Counted from the first letter of the stretch, positions 1 through 11,574 are shown. The stretch is 64,000 bases of DNA from Xenopus tropicalis (GCF_000004195.4 NC_030682.2:153637510-153701509); one strand, 5' to 3'. Made by a program: numbers and translations. Notes: generated by a model from the letters alone, not told the origin.

Positions 1-700
1 GCGTTGGGGGGGGAAGAGGAGGGTGGCACGGGCGTTGGGGGGGAAGAGGAGGGTGGCACGGGCGTTGGGGGGGAAGAGGAGGGTGGCACGGGCATTGGGG
101 GGGGGAAGAGGAGGGTGGCACGGCGTTGGGGGGGGAAGAGGAGGGTGGCACGGGCGTTGGGGGGAAGAGGAGGGTGGCACGGGCGTTGGGGGGGAAGAGG
201 AGGGTGGCACGGGCGTTGGGGGGAAGAGGAGGGTGGCACGGGCGTTGGGGGGGAAGAGGAGGGTGGCACGGGCGTTGGGGGGGGAAGAGGAGGGTGGCAC
301 GGGCGTTGGGGGGGGAAGAGGAGGGTGGCACGGGCGTTGGGGGGGGAAGAGGAGGGTGGCACGGGCGTTGGGGGGAAGAGGAGGGTGGCACGGGCGTTGG
401 GGGGAAGAGGAGGGTGGCACGGGCGTTGGGGGGGAAGAGGAGGGTGGCACGGGCGTTGGGGGGAAGAGGAGGGTGGCACGGGCCGTTGGGGGGGGAAGAG
501 GAGGGTGGCACGGGCGTTGGGGGGGAAGAGGAGGGTGGCACGGGCGTTGGGGTAGGAAGAGGAGGGTGGCACGGGCGTTGGGAGGGGTGCGGGGGTTGGG
601 GGGGAAGAGGAGGGGTGCGGGTGTTGGGGGGGAAGAGGAGGCCGGCGCGGGCTTTGGGGGGAAGAGGAGGGCGGCACGGGTGTCAAGGGGAAGATGCCAC
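1..700 (+). repeat. G-rich minisatellite, ~30-bp unit
   Basis: About 23 copies of a unit of 28-32 bp containing a run of 5-8 G, then GAAGAGGAGGGTGGCACGGG. The last three copies, from about 585, are diverged. The array starts off the left edge and ends about 110 bp before a splice acceptor, so it lies in intron 1 of the TBC1D20-like gene. Length differences are almost all in the G run. The G runs and GGG/GG blocks could form G-quadruplexes on the coding strand. Stop-free frames across it (up to 231 codons) are a by-product of the repeat. Confidence 0.93.
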
Positions 701-807
701 TGGCCTGAACCCCAGTAAATCCCAGGCAAGGCTGGGGCCGGGGTCCAATCTCCCCAACATGGCACTGGGGCACCTCTAACCTGCTGGTCCCTCTCTCTCT
801 CCTGCAG

Positions 808-3800
808 CGACACAGAGGGAGGAGTCACTATCTTGGCGCAAGCAAAAATCCCTGCAAATACACCGAGCCCTGACCTCTGACCCTGTGGATATCGACGTGC
901 TGAGGGGGGCAGCGGAGAGCGACGGGGGGCTATTGAGCCAGGAGATTCGCAGGAAGGTCTGGCCCAAACTGCTCAGTGTCAATGTCTTCCACCTCCCTCC
1001 AAAACCAGGTAATGTTCCAACTACTCCATAAAGCTGATTCCCCAGGGAATCTGCCCCTCCCACTACATGCCCCTCCCACTACAGGGTGATGCAGATGGAA
1101 GGGAATATAGCTAATGGGATTATATAGGATATAAATCACTTTTATTCCATAAATGGTCCCTGATTCAGGCTGCTTGGGACCCACCCCATTCTATTCACCA
1201 CTTCAACCCACACAATCCCCCCATGACCCCACCTACCCTGAGGCAACTTGTGTGAGGTCAGGGGGTCTCATGAAATCTGCACCCAGCGCATACAGGGGGC
1301 TCATTGGCTGGGCAAAGACCATCACAGGGGAGACTTGGTGCAAATGTGCCCAATAGACAGTCCCGATCAATTGGCACAAAGTTACCCCCCAGCTTGGGAG
1401 CAATTGTCATGTGGCCACAGTGGAACCATTGGTTTAAACCTGTCGGATCAGCTGTTGGGAGAACCGTAAATGATCATTTCCTGCAATGTAGAAGATTTTT
1501 ATCAAATTGGCCTAAAACTGTTTAACAGGAATGAATCTGCCCCTAATGGGGCCCTTAGATTGGCGCCGGTCTCGCCCCAAGCCCAACAGTCGCCATAGGA
1601 GGTTTAGAGCCCTGTCCTTTGGGATATCCAGTGCCCCGAGGGTTTTTACTAAAGGGATGGTTGTAGCGTTGGCGTTATTCCTCATCTCAGGGCCGTATTT
1701 ATCATGCCCCCATCCTCGCGGGTTTCCATAGGGCAGCACCAGAGCTAAATACCCCCCCCCTGCCTTATCTAGTGCCTGAGAAAATCAAAGGGACTCGCTA
1801 ATGTGAGAACATACAAACATTCAGTATAGAGAAAGGGAAATTACTTTTCAATGGAAGAAGTTCAAAAAAAAAATGTTCTAAGTGAAACAGCCAATGAGAT
1901 AAGTGCGTGGTACTTACAGGGTCTCTGGGGGTACTCCCCCCCCCCCCCCAGTAGGGAGGCAGCCACTAATATCACTTGGAATGTTCTTTAGAAGTGATTA
2001 TTATGATTAAAGAAACCACATTCCCTGCAGCTCCCACCCTGGGATTCTGTACAGTGGGGGTTTGTACGGACATTGGGCCTGACTGCCATTAAAGGAGAAC
2101 TAAACCCTTAAAATGATTAGTGTTCATGGGGCCAGTGGTTCATTCTGCTGCTCTCTTATCACTGATTGGTTATTGGGTGCCATTTATGGGGGGGGCGGGA
2201 GTGACAGAGTTGGGGCCGTGTTTCTCCCCCTCTCGGGAAGCGCTGCCGGGGGGGCCGAGGGAAAGGGGTTTTGCAGTGAGGATTTCCATTCATTCTGTGT
2301 TTGTGTCCCAGGCCGCGGGGTTCGCTGCAGGCACCCAGATTATAACCAGGTTCAGATGGACGTGAGGCGCTCGCTGAAACGCTTCCCTGCAGGTACTGTC
2401 GGGCCGGTGGGTACCTCTGTGTGTAGGTTTGGCCCTTCCCTGCAGGTACTGTCGGGCCGGTGGGTACCTCTGTGTGTAGGTTTGGCCCTTCCCTTCCCTG
2501 CAGGTACTGTCGGGCCGGTGGGTACCTCTGTGTGTAGGTTTGGCCCTTCCCTTCCCTGCAGGTACTGTCGGGCCGGTGGGTACCTCTGTGTGTAGGTTTG
2601 GCCCTTCCCTGCAGGTACTGTCGGGCGGTGGGTATCTCTGTGTGTAGGTTTGGCCCTTCCCTGCAGGTACTGTCGGGCCGGTGGGTACCTCTGTGTGTAG
2701 GTTTGGCCCTTCCCTGCAGGTACTGTCGGGCCGGTGGGTACCTCTGTGTGTAGGTTTGGCCCTTCCCTTCCCTGCAGGTACTGTCGGGCCGGTGGGTATC
2801 TCTGTGTGTAGGTTTGGCCCTTCCCTTCCCTGCAGGTACTGTCGGGCCGGTGGGTACCTCTGTGTGTAGGTTTGGCCCTTCCCTTCCCTGCAGGTACTGT
2901 CGGGCCGGTGGGTACCTCTGTGTGTAGGTTTGGCCCTTCCCTTCCCTGCAGGTACTGTCGGGCCGGTGGGTACCTCTGTGTGTAGGTTTGGCCCTTCCCT
3001 GCAGGTACTGTCGGGCCGGTGGGTACCTCTGTGTGTAGGTTTGGCCCCTTCCCTTCCCTGCAGGTACTGTCGGGCCGGTGGGTACCTCTGTGTGTAGGTT
3101 TGGCCTTCCCTTCCTGCAGGTACTGTCGGGCCGGTGGGTACCTCTGTGTGTAGGTTTGGCCCTTCCCTGCAGGTACTGTCGGGCCGGTGGGTACCTCTGT
3201 GTGTAGGTTTGGCCCTTCCCTGCAGGTACTGTCGGGCCGGTGGGTACCTCTGTGTGTAGGTTTGGCCCTTCCCTTCCCTGCAGGTACTGTCGGGCCGGTG
3301 GGTACCTCTGTGTGTAGGTTTGGCCCTTCCCTGCAGGTACTGTCGGGCCGGTGGGTACCTCTGTGTGTAGGTTTGGCCCTTCCCTGCAGGTACTGTCGGG
3401 CCGGTGGGTACCTCTGTGTGTAGGTTTGGCCCTTCCTGCAGGTACTGTCGGGCCGGTGGGGTACCTCTGTGTGTAGGTTTGGCCCTTCCCTTCCCTGCAG
3501 GTACTGTCGGGCCGGTGGGTACCTCTGTGTGTAGGTTTGGCCCTTCCCTTCCCTGCAGGTACTGTCGGGCCGGTGGGTACCTCTGTGTGTAGGTTTGGCC
3601 CTTCCCTGCAGGTACTGTCGGGCCGGTGGGTACCTCTGTGTGTAGGTTTGGCCCTTCCCTTCCCTGCAGGTACTGTCGGGCCGGTGGGTATCTCTGTGTG
3701 TAGGTTTGGCCTTCCCTTCCCTGCAGGTACTGTCGGGCCGGTGGGTACCTCTGTGTGTAGGTTTGGCCCTTCCCTTCCCTGCAGGTACTGTCGGGCGGTG

Positions 3801-6800
3801 GGTACCTCTGTGTGTAGGTTTGGCCCTTCCCTGCAGGTACTGTCGGGCCGGTGGGTACCTCTGTGTGTAGGTTGGCCCTTCCCTGCAGGTACTGTCGGGC
3901 CGGTGGGTACCTCTGTGTGTAGGTTTGGCCCTTCCCTTCCCTGCAGGTACTGTCGGGCCGGTGGGTACCTCTGTGTGTAGGTTTGGCCCTTCCCTGCAGG
4001 TACTGTCGGGCTGGTGGGTACCTCTGTGTGTTAGGTTTGGCCCTTCCCTGCAGGTACTGTCGGGCCGGTGGGTACCTCTGTGTGTAGGTTTGGCCCTTCC
4101 CTGCAGGTACTGTCGGGCCGGTGGGTACCTCTGTGTGTAGGTTTGGCCCTTCCCTGCAGGTACTGTCGGGCCGGTGGGTACCTCTGTGTGTAGGTTTGGC
4201 CCTTCCCTGCAGGTACTGTCGGGCCGGTGGGTACCTCTGTGTGTAGGTTTGGCCCTTCCCTGCAGGTACTGTCGGGCCGGTGGGTACCTCTGTGTGTAGG
4301 TTTGGCCCTTCCCTTCCCTGCAGGTACTGTCGGGCCGGTGGGTACCTCTGTGTGTAGGTTTGGCCCTTCCCTTCCCTGCAGGTACTGTCGGGCCGGTGGG
4401 TACCTCTGTGTGTAGGTTTGGCCCTTCCCTGCAGGTACTGTCGGACCGGTGGGTACCTCAGTGTGTAGGTTTGGCCCTTCCCTGCAGGTACTGTCGGGCC
4501 GGTGGGTACCTCTGTGTGTAGGTTTGGCCCTTCCCTGCAGGTACTGTCGGGCCGGTGGGTACCTCTGTGTGTAGGTTTGGCCCTTCCCTGCAGGTACTGT
4601 CGGGCCGGTGGGTACCTCTGTGTGTAGGATTGTGCCCTTCCCCTCATCCTGTACCAGTCCTACTAGTCTCTTTCCCTCCTAGATTGTTAGCTCTTTGGGA
4701 CAGGAAGGCCATGTGACCTGTGCAACAAGCTTTCTTTTGTTTTGCAGGAATGCGCGATGCAGAGCGCTCGGTGCTGCTGGAACAGCTCACTGACATGATT
4801 CTCTCTGTGCTGCAGTCTCACCCTGAGCTGCACTATTACCAGGGCTTCCATGATATCGCCGTCACCCTGCTGCTGACAGTTGGACTCCGACTGGGCACAG
4901 GCATGCTCTCCACCCTCGCTACTCATCACCTACGGTACTGAGCCCCTGTACCTCCTGCCCCTCCGGCGCCTTCCCCTGCCCCTGCGGCTCCTGTCCCTCC
5001 GGCACCTTCCTCTCTCGCGCCTGTCCCTCCTGCGCCTGTCCCTCCTGCGCCTGTCCCTCCTGCGCCTGTCCCTCCTGCGCCTGTCCCTCCTGCGCCTGTC
5101 CCTCCTGCGCCTGTCCCTCCTGCGCCTGTCCCTCCTGCGCCTGTCCCTCCGGCACCTTCCTCTCTCGCGCCTGTCCCTCCTGCGCCTGTCCCTCCTGCGC
5201 CTGTCCCTCCTGCGCCTGTCCCTCCTGCGCCTGTCCCTCCGGCACCTTCCTCTCTCGCGCCTGTCCCTCCTGCGCCTGTCCCTCCTGCGCCTGTCCCTCC
5301 TGCGCCTGTCCCTCCTGCGCCTGTCCCTCCTGCGCCTGTCCCTCCAGCTCCTGCGCCTGTCCCTCCAGCTCCTGCGCCTGTCCCTCCAGCTCCTGCCCCT
5401 GTCCCTCCCAGCTCCTGCGCCTGTCCCTCCAGCTCCTGCCCCTGTCCCTCCAGCTCCTGCCCCTCCAGCTCCTGCCCCGTCCCTCCAGCTCCTGCCCCGT
5501 CCCTCCAGCTCCTGCGCCTGTCCCTCCAGCTCCTGCGCCTGTCCCTCCAGCTCCTGCCCCTGTCCCTCCAGCTCCTGCCCCTCCAGCTCCTGCCCCTGTC
5601 CCTCCAGCTCCTGCGCCTGTCCCTCCAGCTCCTGCCCCTCCAGCTCCTGCCCCTGTCCCTCCAGCTCCTGCCCCTGTCCCTCCAGCTCCTGCCCCTGTCC
5701 CTCCAGCTCCTGCCCCTGTCCCTCCAGCTCCTGTCCCTGTCCCTCCAGCTCCTGCCCCTGTCGCTCCTGCCCCTGCCCCTCCAGCTCCTGCCCCTGTCCC
5801 TCCAGCTCCTGCCCCTGTCCCTCCAGCTCCTGCCCCTGTCCCTCCAGCTCCTGCCCCTGTCCTTCCTGCCCCTGCCCCTTCAGTACCTACCCCTCTCTCT
5901 CTCCAGTACCTGCCCCTGTCCCTCCAGCACTGCACAGCAGAACAGAAGGGATCCCAGGAGCAGAGGCTGCTGGGGCAGAAAGCCATATTGGGTTAATTGA
6001 AACTGGGAAGCAATTGGTGCCCCAAGGTGAGAGGGACAAGCATTTAAAGGGCAAGTTAATGTATCCCACATGGGCGTATTCCTATTCATCCGGCATTTGG
6101 TTCTTTATTTTGCTGCTCTCTGAATTATTTGCCCCCCCGAGGACACAAACACAACTGTGGAGTCAGTGTCCCGCCACCCGAACAACAAGCTGCCTGGGAT
6201 GGTTTTGTTATTGTTCTTCATTGTGTCTCTCTCATTCTTCTTCCATTCTGATTTGCCAACTGCTGCCTGGTCTCTAGGGAAACTGAGCTGTGGCAACCAG
6301 ACAGCAATGTAAATGCCAAGCCTTGCCCACAGTTGTACATGGAGGTTGATGCATGGGCAGCCATAGCATGGGTGTCATTAGATCGGCTGATTGGCTGGAG
6401 AGCACGCTGTAAGCTCCTCCTCCTGTTACATTGCACGGGGCAGCGCCTGGGTAACACTGGCCAATGAGGCTGACTCTCTATTCCACTCTGCAGGGATTTC
6501 ATGGACCCCACCATGGACCGGACCAAGCACATTCTGCATTACCTGATGCCGCTGATACAGAGTGAGAGTAGTGAGCTGCACAGCTTCCTTGTAAGGTGGG
6601 TTTGGGGTACCTGTGCCGCCAGTTGGGGGGCTGTATATGTATGGCCCAGGGGCAGCACAAGGGGGGCACGTGGGCATCTGCCCTGACAGACAGTATTTGT
6701 GCCCATCTTTCCCAGGTCAGAGGTCGGCTGTATCTTCGCTCTCAGTTGGCTGATCACATGGTACAGCCACGTCCTTACTAACTACCAGCACATCCTGCGG

Positions 6801-8803
6801 CTCTATGACTTCTTCCTGGCATCGCACCCCCTCATGCCCGTGTACTGCGCTGCCCAGGTAGGTGCCCTCGTTTATTTATATACACAGACTAGGAGTATGT
6901 TGTACAGAAATCCAGACTCTGAGCCAGACATTCCCCTCTCTGCACACAAGTCTTTGCCACCCCGGGTACCTGCCCCCCCTCACTGCCGCCCCTGGTACCT
7001 GGCCCCCTCACTGCCGCCCCTGGTACCTGCCCCGCCTCACTGCTACCCCTGGTACCTGCCAGTAGGGTGAGTAGGGGCCCCTGGGGGTGCAGTAAATGTG
7101 AGTAGGGGCCCCTGGGGGTGCAGTAAATGTGAGTAGGGGCCCCTGGGGGTGCAGTAAATGTGAGTGGGGGCCCCTGGGGGTGCAGTAAATGTGAGTAGGG
7201 GCCCCTGGGGGTGCAGTATAAATGAGTAGGGGCCCCTGGGGGTGCAGTATAAATGAGTAGGGGCCCCTGGGGGTGCAGTATAAATGAGTAGGGGCCCCTG
7301 GGGGTGCGGTATAAATGAGTAGGGGCCCCTGGGGGTGCGGTATAAATGAGTAGGGGCCCCTGGGGGTGCAGTATAAATGAGTAGGGGCCCCTGGGGTGAC
7401 CCCGGTGCATCAGTTCATGCCATAGGGAGCGCTATACAGTAAGTAGGGAGCAGTTTGCCCCTGTGAGTGTTGCAGTTGCACCTACAGGATCTGTTCTGCC
7501 CCCCCAGATGGTGTTAATGCGGGAGCAGGAGGTGCTGAGGTGTGAGTGTGACATGGCGAGTGTGCACCAACTCCTCTCCCGCATCCCCACTCACTTCCCC
7601 TACGGGACTCTCGTCTCCCTCAGCCTCGGTCTCTTCCGAAGGCACCCGCCGACCCGGCTCCTCCAACTCACCTCTCAGCACAAAAGGTAGGTCCCTGTGT
7701 GTAGGTTGCCATTGGGCTCATACCGATGCTCACTCTCTTACTTGCCCTCTGTCTCTTCCTCCCACCCCCGCTCACTCTCTTACTTGCCCTCTGTCTCTTC
7801 CTCCCACCCCCGCTCACTCTCTTACTTGCCCTTTGTCTCTTCCTCCCACCCCCGCTCACTCTCTTACTTGCCCTCTGTCTCTTCCTCCCACCCCCGCTCA
7901 CTCTCTTACTTGCCCTTTGTCTCTTCCTCCCACCCCCGCTCACTCTCTTACTTGCCCTCTGTCTCTTCCTCCCACCCCCGCTCACTCTCTTACTTGCCCT
8001 TTGTCTCTTCCTCCCACCCCGCTCACTCTCTTACTTGCCCTCTGTCTCTTCCTCCCACCCCCGCTCACTCTCTTACTTGCCCTTTGTCTCTTCCTCCCAC
8101 CCCCACTCACTCTCTTACTTGCCCTCTGTCTCTTCCTCCCACCCCCGCTCACTCTCTTACTTGCCCTCTGTCTCTTCCTCCCACCCCCGCTCACTCTCTT
8201 ACTTGCCCTTTGTCTCTTCCTCCTACCCCCGCTCACTCTCTTACTTGCCCTCTGTCTCTTCCTCCCACCCCCACTCACTCTTACTTGCCCTCTGTCTCTT
8301 CCTCCCACCCCCGCTCACTCTCTTACTTGCCCTCTGTCTCTTCCTCCCACCCCTGCTCACTCTTACTTGCCCTCTGTCTCTTCCTCCCACCCCCACTCAC
8401 TCTTACTTGCCCTCTGTCTCTTCCTCCCACCCCCGCTCACTCTCTTCCCTGTCTCCCCCCCACCCTACTAATACTTTGCCCCCCCATATAACCTTCCTAG
8501 CCCCTCCCACGCACCCCTTTTCACCCCTTTGCTCTCCTTTTCTTGTTTCCCCTCAGTTTTTCCGTTGCATCATTTCATTCTCTTCAGATCTCGAGCTCCT
8601 CTCAGCGGCCGGACTCCATTCTCCAGAGAGAGGCAGAATCGGACCCCCCAGCGGAACCCTCGCCTCCCCCGCCCCCCCGCTCTCAGAACCCCCTTGTGAA
8701 ACTTGCAGTGTGGGGTCTCTCTGCCTCTATTGGGGCTGCGGCCCTTGCGGTGGCTCAGAGCGCCCTTGAGCTCGGCCCAGAACTGCTAATGGGTCTGTTC
8801 TGA
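808..8803 (+). CDS. tbc1d20: TBC1D20-like Rab GTPase-activating protein (exons 2-8, 5' partial)
   Basis: Seven coding exons join without a frame break: 808-1008, 2312-2392, 4748-4934, 6494-6595, 6716-6857, 7508-7686, 8557-8803 (stop TGA 8801-8803), giving 378 residues. Exon 1, about 20-30 residues, lies off the left edge; human TBC1D20 is about 403 aa. The family stimulates GTP hydrolysis by RAB1/RAB18 at the ER. Seen here: the entry motif [11 protein letters not shown] in exon 2; the arginine-finger helix (MDVRRSL) in exon 3; the glutamine finger YYQGFHD in exon 4; [13 protein letters not shown] in exon 5; [14 protein letters not shown] in exon 6; [18 protein letters not shown] in exon 7; and a C-terminal hydrophobic segment ([18 protein letters not shown]) that would be the ER tail anchor. 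The last acceptor was set at 8556/8557 because only it keeps frame into the QRPDSIL segment. Similarity to TBC1D20 is clear but looks lower than I would expect for a frog ortholog, and its neighbour is scrt1, so it may be a paralog (tbc1d20-like). Confidence 0.9.
1009..2311 (+). other. TBC1D20-like intron 2, no gene
   Basis: Ordinary intron sequence between donor CAG|GTAATG and acceptor CCCAG|GCCGCGG. The only thing I recognise is a short segment near 2075-2170 with AAAGGAGAACTAAACCC, a sequence common in dispersed Xenopus repeats. This is one of the two internal introns of the gene without a minisatellite; the other is the short intron 5. Confidence 0.6.
2382..4628 (+). repeat. Minisatellite built from a splice junction, 53/58-bp unit
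   Basis: About 41 copies of a 53-bp unit; many copies are 58 bp through one extra CCCTT. Each unit ends CCCTTCCCTGCAG and the next begins GTACTGTCGGGCC, so every junction reads TTCCCTGCAG|GTACTG. The first copy overlaps the true end of exon 3 (GCTTCCCTGCAG at 2381-2392 followed by GTACTG), so the unit arose from the last ~10 bases of exon 3 plus the first 43 of intron 3. Identity between copies is very high, with rare variants such as GGGCTGG, GGACCGG and CTCAGTG. Long open frames on both strands, including 785 codons on minus, come from the repeat. Confidence 0.95.
4941..5930 (+). repeat. C-rich minisatellite, 15- to 21-bp units
   Basis: Begins within ten bases of the exon 4 donor (CG|GTACTGAG). 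The left half (to ~5345) is mostly a 15-bp unit, TGCGCCTGTCCCTCC, interrupted by a longer segment CGGCACCTTCCTCTCTCGCG at three places. The right half uses 18- and 21-bp units with AGCTCCTGCCCCTGTCCCTC. All unit lengths are multiples of three, which leaves 465- and 355-codon open frames on opposite strands; neither has gene-like features. Confidence 0.93.
5931..6493 (+). other. Distal part of TBC1D20-like intron 4, nothing recognised
   Basis: Non-repetitive DNA between the C-rich array and the exon 5 acceptor (CTCTGCAG). I see no conserved exon, RNA gene or mobile element. Confidence 0.6.
6958..7396 (+). repeat. Two adjoining minisatellites in intron 6 (~28 bp and 31 bp)
   Basis: From 6958 to 7063 there are about three and a half copies of a unit around CCCCTGGTACCTGCCCC. 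From 7066 to 7396 there are about 10.6 copies of a 31-bp unit, GAGTAGGGGCCCCTGGGGG followed by TGCAGTAAATGT or TGCAGTATAAAT. The first five copies carry the first ending and the rest the second, so variants are segregated by position. Each unit contains the palindrome GGGGCCCC. Confidence 0.92.
7725..8450 (+). repeat. Pyrimidine-rich minisatellite, 42-bp unit
   Basis: About 17 copies of a unit built from CTCACTCTCTTACTTGCCC, then TCTGTCTCTTCC, then TCCCACCCCCG. It lies in intron 7, starting about 40 bp after the exon 7 donor and ending about 100 bp before the exon 8 acceptor. Copies alternate between GCCCTCTGTC and GCCCTTTGTC; the last several have lost a CTCT. The sense strand is almost pure pyrimidine in places, so it supplies many polypyrimidine tracts upstream of the true acceptor. 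Confidence 0.93.
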
Positions 8804-8867
8804 GTATCCGGTGAGGGAACGAAATATGTTGTGTGAGTAACCGGGGGCCCCGTCATGTGCCCCCCCT

Positions 8868-11435
8868 CTCCCTAAACCCCATTATGCCCTCCCATTCCTT
8901 CCTCTGAGACCCCAGGGTTTAACCCCATTATGCCCTCTCCTTCCTTCGAGACCCCAGGGTTTAACCCCATTATGCCCTCCCATTCCTTCCTCTGAGACCC
9001 CAGGGTTTAACCCCATTATGCCCTCTCCCTCCTTCCTCTGAGACCCCAGGGTTTAACCCCATTATGCCCTCCCATTCCTTTCTCTGAGACCCCAGGGTTT
9101 AACCCCATTATGCCCTCTCCTTCCTTCCTCTGAGACCCCAGAGTTTAACCCCATTATGCCCTCTCCTTCCTTCCTCTGAGACCCCAGGGTTTAACCCCAT
9201 TATGCCCTCCCCTTCCTTCCTCTGAGACCCCAGGGTTTAACCCCATTATGCCCTCCCCTTCCTTCCTCTGAGACCCCAGGGTTTAACCCCATTATGCCCT
9301 CTCCTTCCTTCCTCTGAGACCCCAGGGTTTAACCCCATTATGCCCTCCCATTCCTTTCTCTGAGACCCCAGGGTTTAACCCCATTATGCCCTCTCCTTCC
9401 TTCCTCTGAGACCCCAGGGTTTAACCCCATTATGCCCTCTCCTTCCTTCCTCTGAGACCCCAGGGTTTAACCCCATTATGCCCTCTCCTTCCTTCCTCTG
9501 AGACCCCAGGGTTTAACCCCATTATGCCCTCTCCTTCCTTCCTCTGAGACCCCAGGGTTTAACCGCATTATGCCCTCTCCTTCCTCTGAGACCCCAGGGT
9601 TTAACCCCATTATGCCCTCTCCTTCCTATGAGACCCCAGGGTTTAACCCCATTATGCCCTCCCATTCCTTCCTCTGAGACCCCAGGGTTTAACCCCATTA
9701 TGCCCTCTCCTTCCTCTGAGACCCCAGGGTTTAACCCCATTATGCCCTCTCCTTCCTCTGAGACCCCAGGGTTTAACCCCATTATGCCCTCCCATTCCTT
9801 CCTCTGAGACCCCAGGGTTTAACCCCATTATGCCCTCCCATTCCTTTCTCTGAGACCCCAGGGTTTAACCCCATTATGCCCTCTCCTTCCTTCCTCTGAG
9901 ACCCCAGAGTTTAACCCCATTATGCCCTCTCCTTCCTTCCTCTGAGACCCCAGGGTTTAACCCCATTATGCCCTCCCCTTCCTTCCTCTGAGACCCCAGG
10001 GTTTAACCCCATTATGCCCTCCCCTTCCTTCCTCTGAGACCCCAGGGTTTAACCCCATTATGCCCTCTCCTTCCTTCCTCTGAGACCCCAGGGTTTAACC
10101 CCATTATGCCCTCCCATTCCTTTCTCTGAGACCCCAGGGTTTAACCCCATTATGCCCTCTCCTTCCTTCCTCTGAGACCCCAGGGTTTAACCCCATTATG
10201 CCCTCTCCTTCCTTCCTCTGAGACCCCAGGGTTTAACCCCATTATGCCCTCTCCTTCCTTCCTCTGAGACCCCAGGGTTTAACCCCATTATGCCCTCTCC
10301 TTCCTTCCTCTGAGACCCCAGGGTTTAACCGCATTATGCCCTCTCCTTCCTCTGAGACCCCAGGGTTTAACCCCATTATGCCCTCTCCTTCCTATGAGAC
10401 CCCAGGGTTTAACCCCATTATGCCCTCCCATTCCTTCCTCTGAGACCCCAGGGTTTAACCCCATTATGCCCTCTCCTTCCTCTGAGACCCCAGGGTTTAA
10501 CCCCATTATGCCCTCTCCTTCCTCTGAGACCCCAGGGTTTAACCCCATTATGCCCTCTCCTTCCTCTGAGACCCCAGGGTTTAACCGCATTATGCCCTCT
10601 CCTTCCTCTGAGACCCCAGGGTTTAACCCCATTATGTCCTCTTGTTCCTTCCTTCCTCCGAGACCCCAGGGTTTAACCCCATTATGTCCTCTTGTTCCTT
10701 CCTTCCTCCGAGACCCCAGGGTTTAACCCCATTATGTCCTCTTGTTCCTTCCTTCCTCCGAGACCCCAGGGTTTAACCCCATTATGCCCTCCCCTTCCTT
10801 CCTCTGAGACCCCAGGGTTTAACCCCATTATGCCCTCTCCTTCCTTCCTCTGAGACCCCAGGGTTTAACCCCATTATGCCCTCCCATTCCTTTCTCTGAG
10901 ACCCCAGGGTTTAACCCATTATGCCCTCTCCTTCCTTCCTCTGAGACCCCAGGGTTTAACCCCATTATGCCCTCTCCTTCCTTCCTCTGAGACCCCAGGG
11001 TTTAACCCCATTATGCCCTCTCCTTCCTTCCTCTGAGACCCCAGGGTTTAACCCCATTATGCCCTCTCCTTCCTTCCTCTGAGACCCCAGGGTTTAACCG
11101 CATTATGCCCTCTCCTTCCTCTGAGACCCCAGGGTTTAACCCCATTATGCCCTCTCCTTCCTATGAGACCCCAGGGTTTAACCCCATTATGCCCTCCCAT
11201 TCCTTCCTCTGAGACCCCAGGGTTTAACCCCATTATGCCCTCTCCTTCCTCTGAGACCCCAGGGTTTAACCCCATTATGCCCTCTCCTTCCTCTGAGACC
11301 CCAGGGTTTAACCCCATTATGCCCTCTCCTTCCTCTGAGACCCCAGGGTTTAACCCCATTATGTCCTCTCCTTCCTCTGAGACCCCAGGGTTTAACCGCA
11401 TTATGTCCTCTTGTTCCTTCCTTTTGAAACCCCAA
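8868..11435 (+). repeat. Minisatellite, 46/42-bp unit with ~766-bp higher-order repeat
   Basis: About 57 copies of GAGACCCCAGGGTTTAACCC followed by CATTATGCCCTCTCC and one or two CTTCCTT blocks. It begins about 65 bp after the TBC1D20-like stop codon. Diagnostic variants recur at fixed spacing: CCAGAGTTTAA at about 9139 and 9905 (766 bp apart), and the TTCCTATGAGACC copy at about 9624, 10390 and 11159 (766 and 769 bp). The array is therefore three tandem copies of a ~766-bp block, the third modified by ATGTCCTCTTG variants near 10635-10745. Confidence 0.93.
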
Positions 11436-11574
11436 TTTTTAACCCTGTTCTGTTCTTTTATTTCCTGTGCTGAAAATCCAGGTGGATAACAATCTCTGGG
11501 ACAGAGGAGCCCTGATTGTGGGGCACAGGGGCACTATACCCAACCATGTTCCCATAATGCCCTAAAGCATTTCT

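Noticed and set aside
2290..4647. 785-codon open frame on minus
   Set aside because: Antisense of the splice-junction minisatellite; unit has no stops in that frame. Not a gene.
8557..8590. Acceptor at TTCTCTTCAG|ATCTCG for the last TBC1D20-like exon
   Set aside because: It puts the exon out of frame with QRPDSIL and the tail anchor; the upstream CCCCTCAG|TTTTTCC keeps frame.
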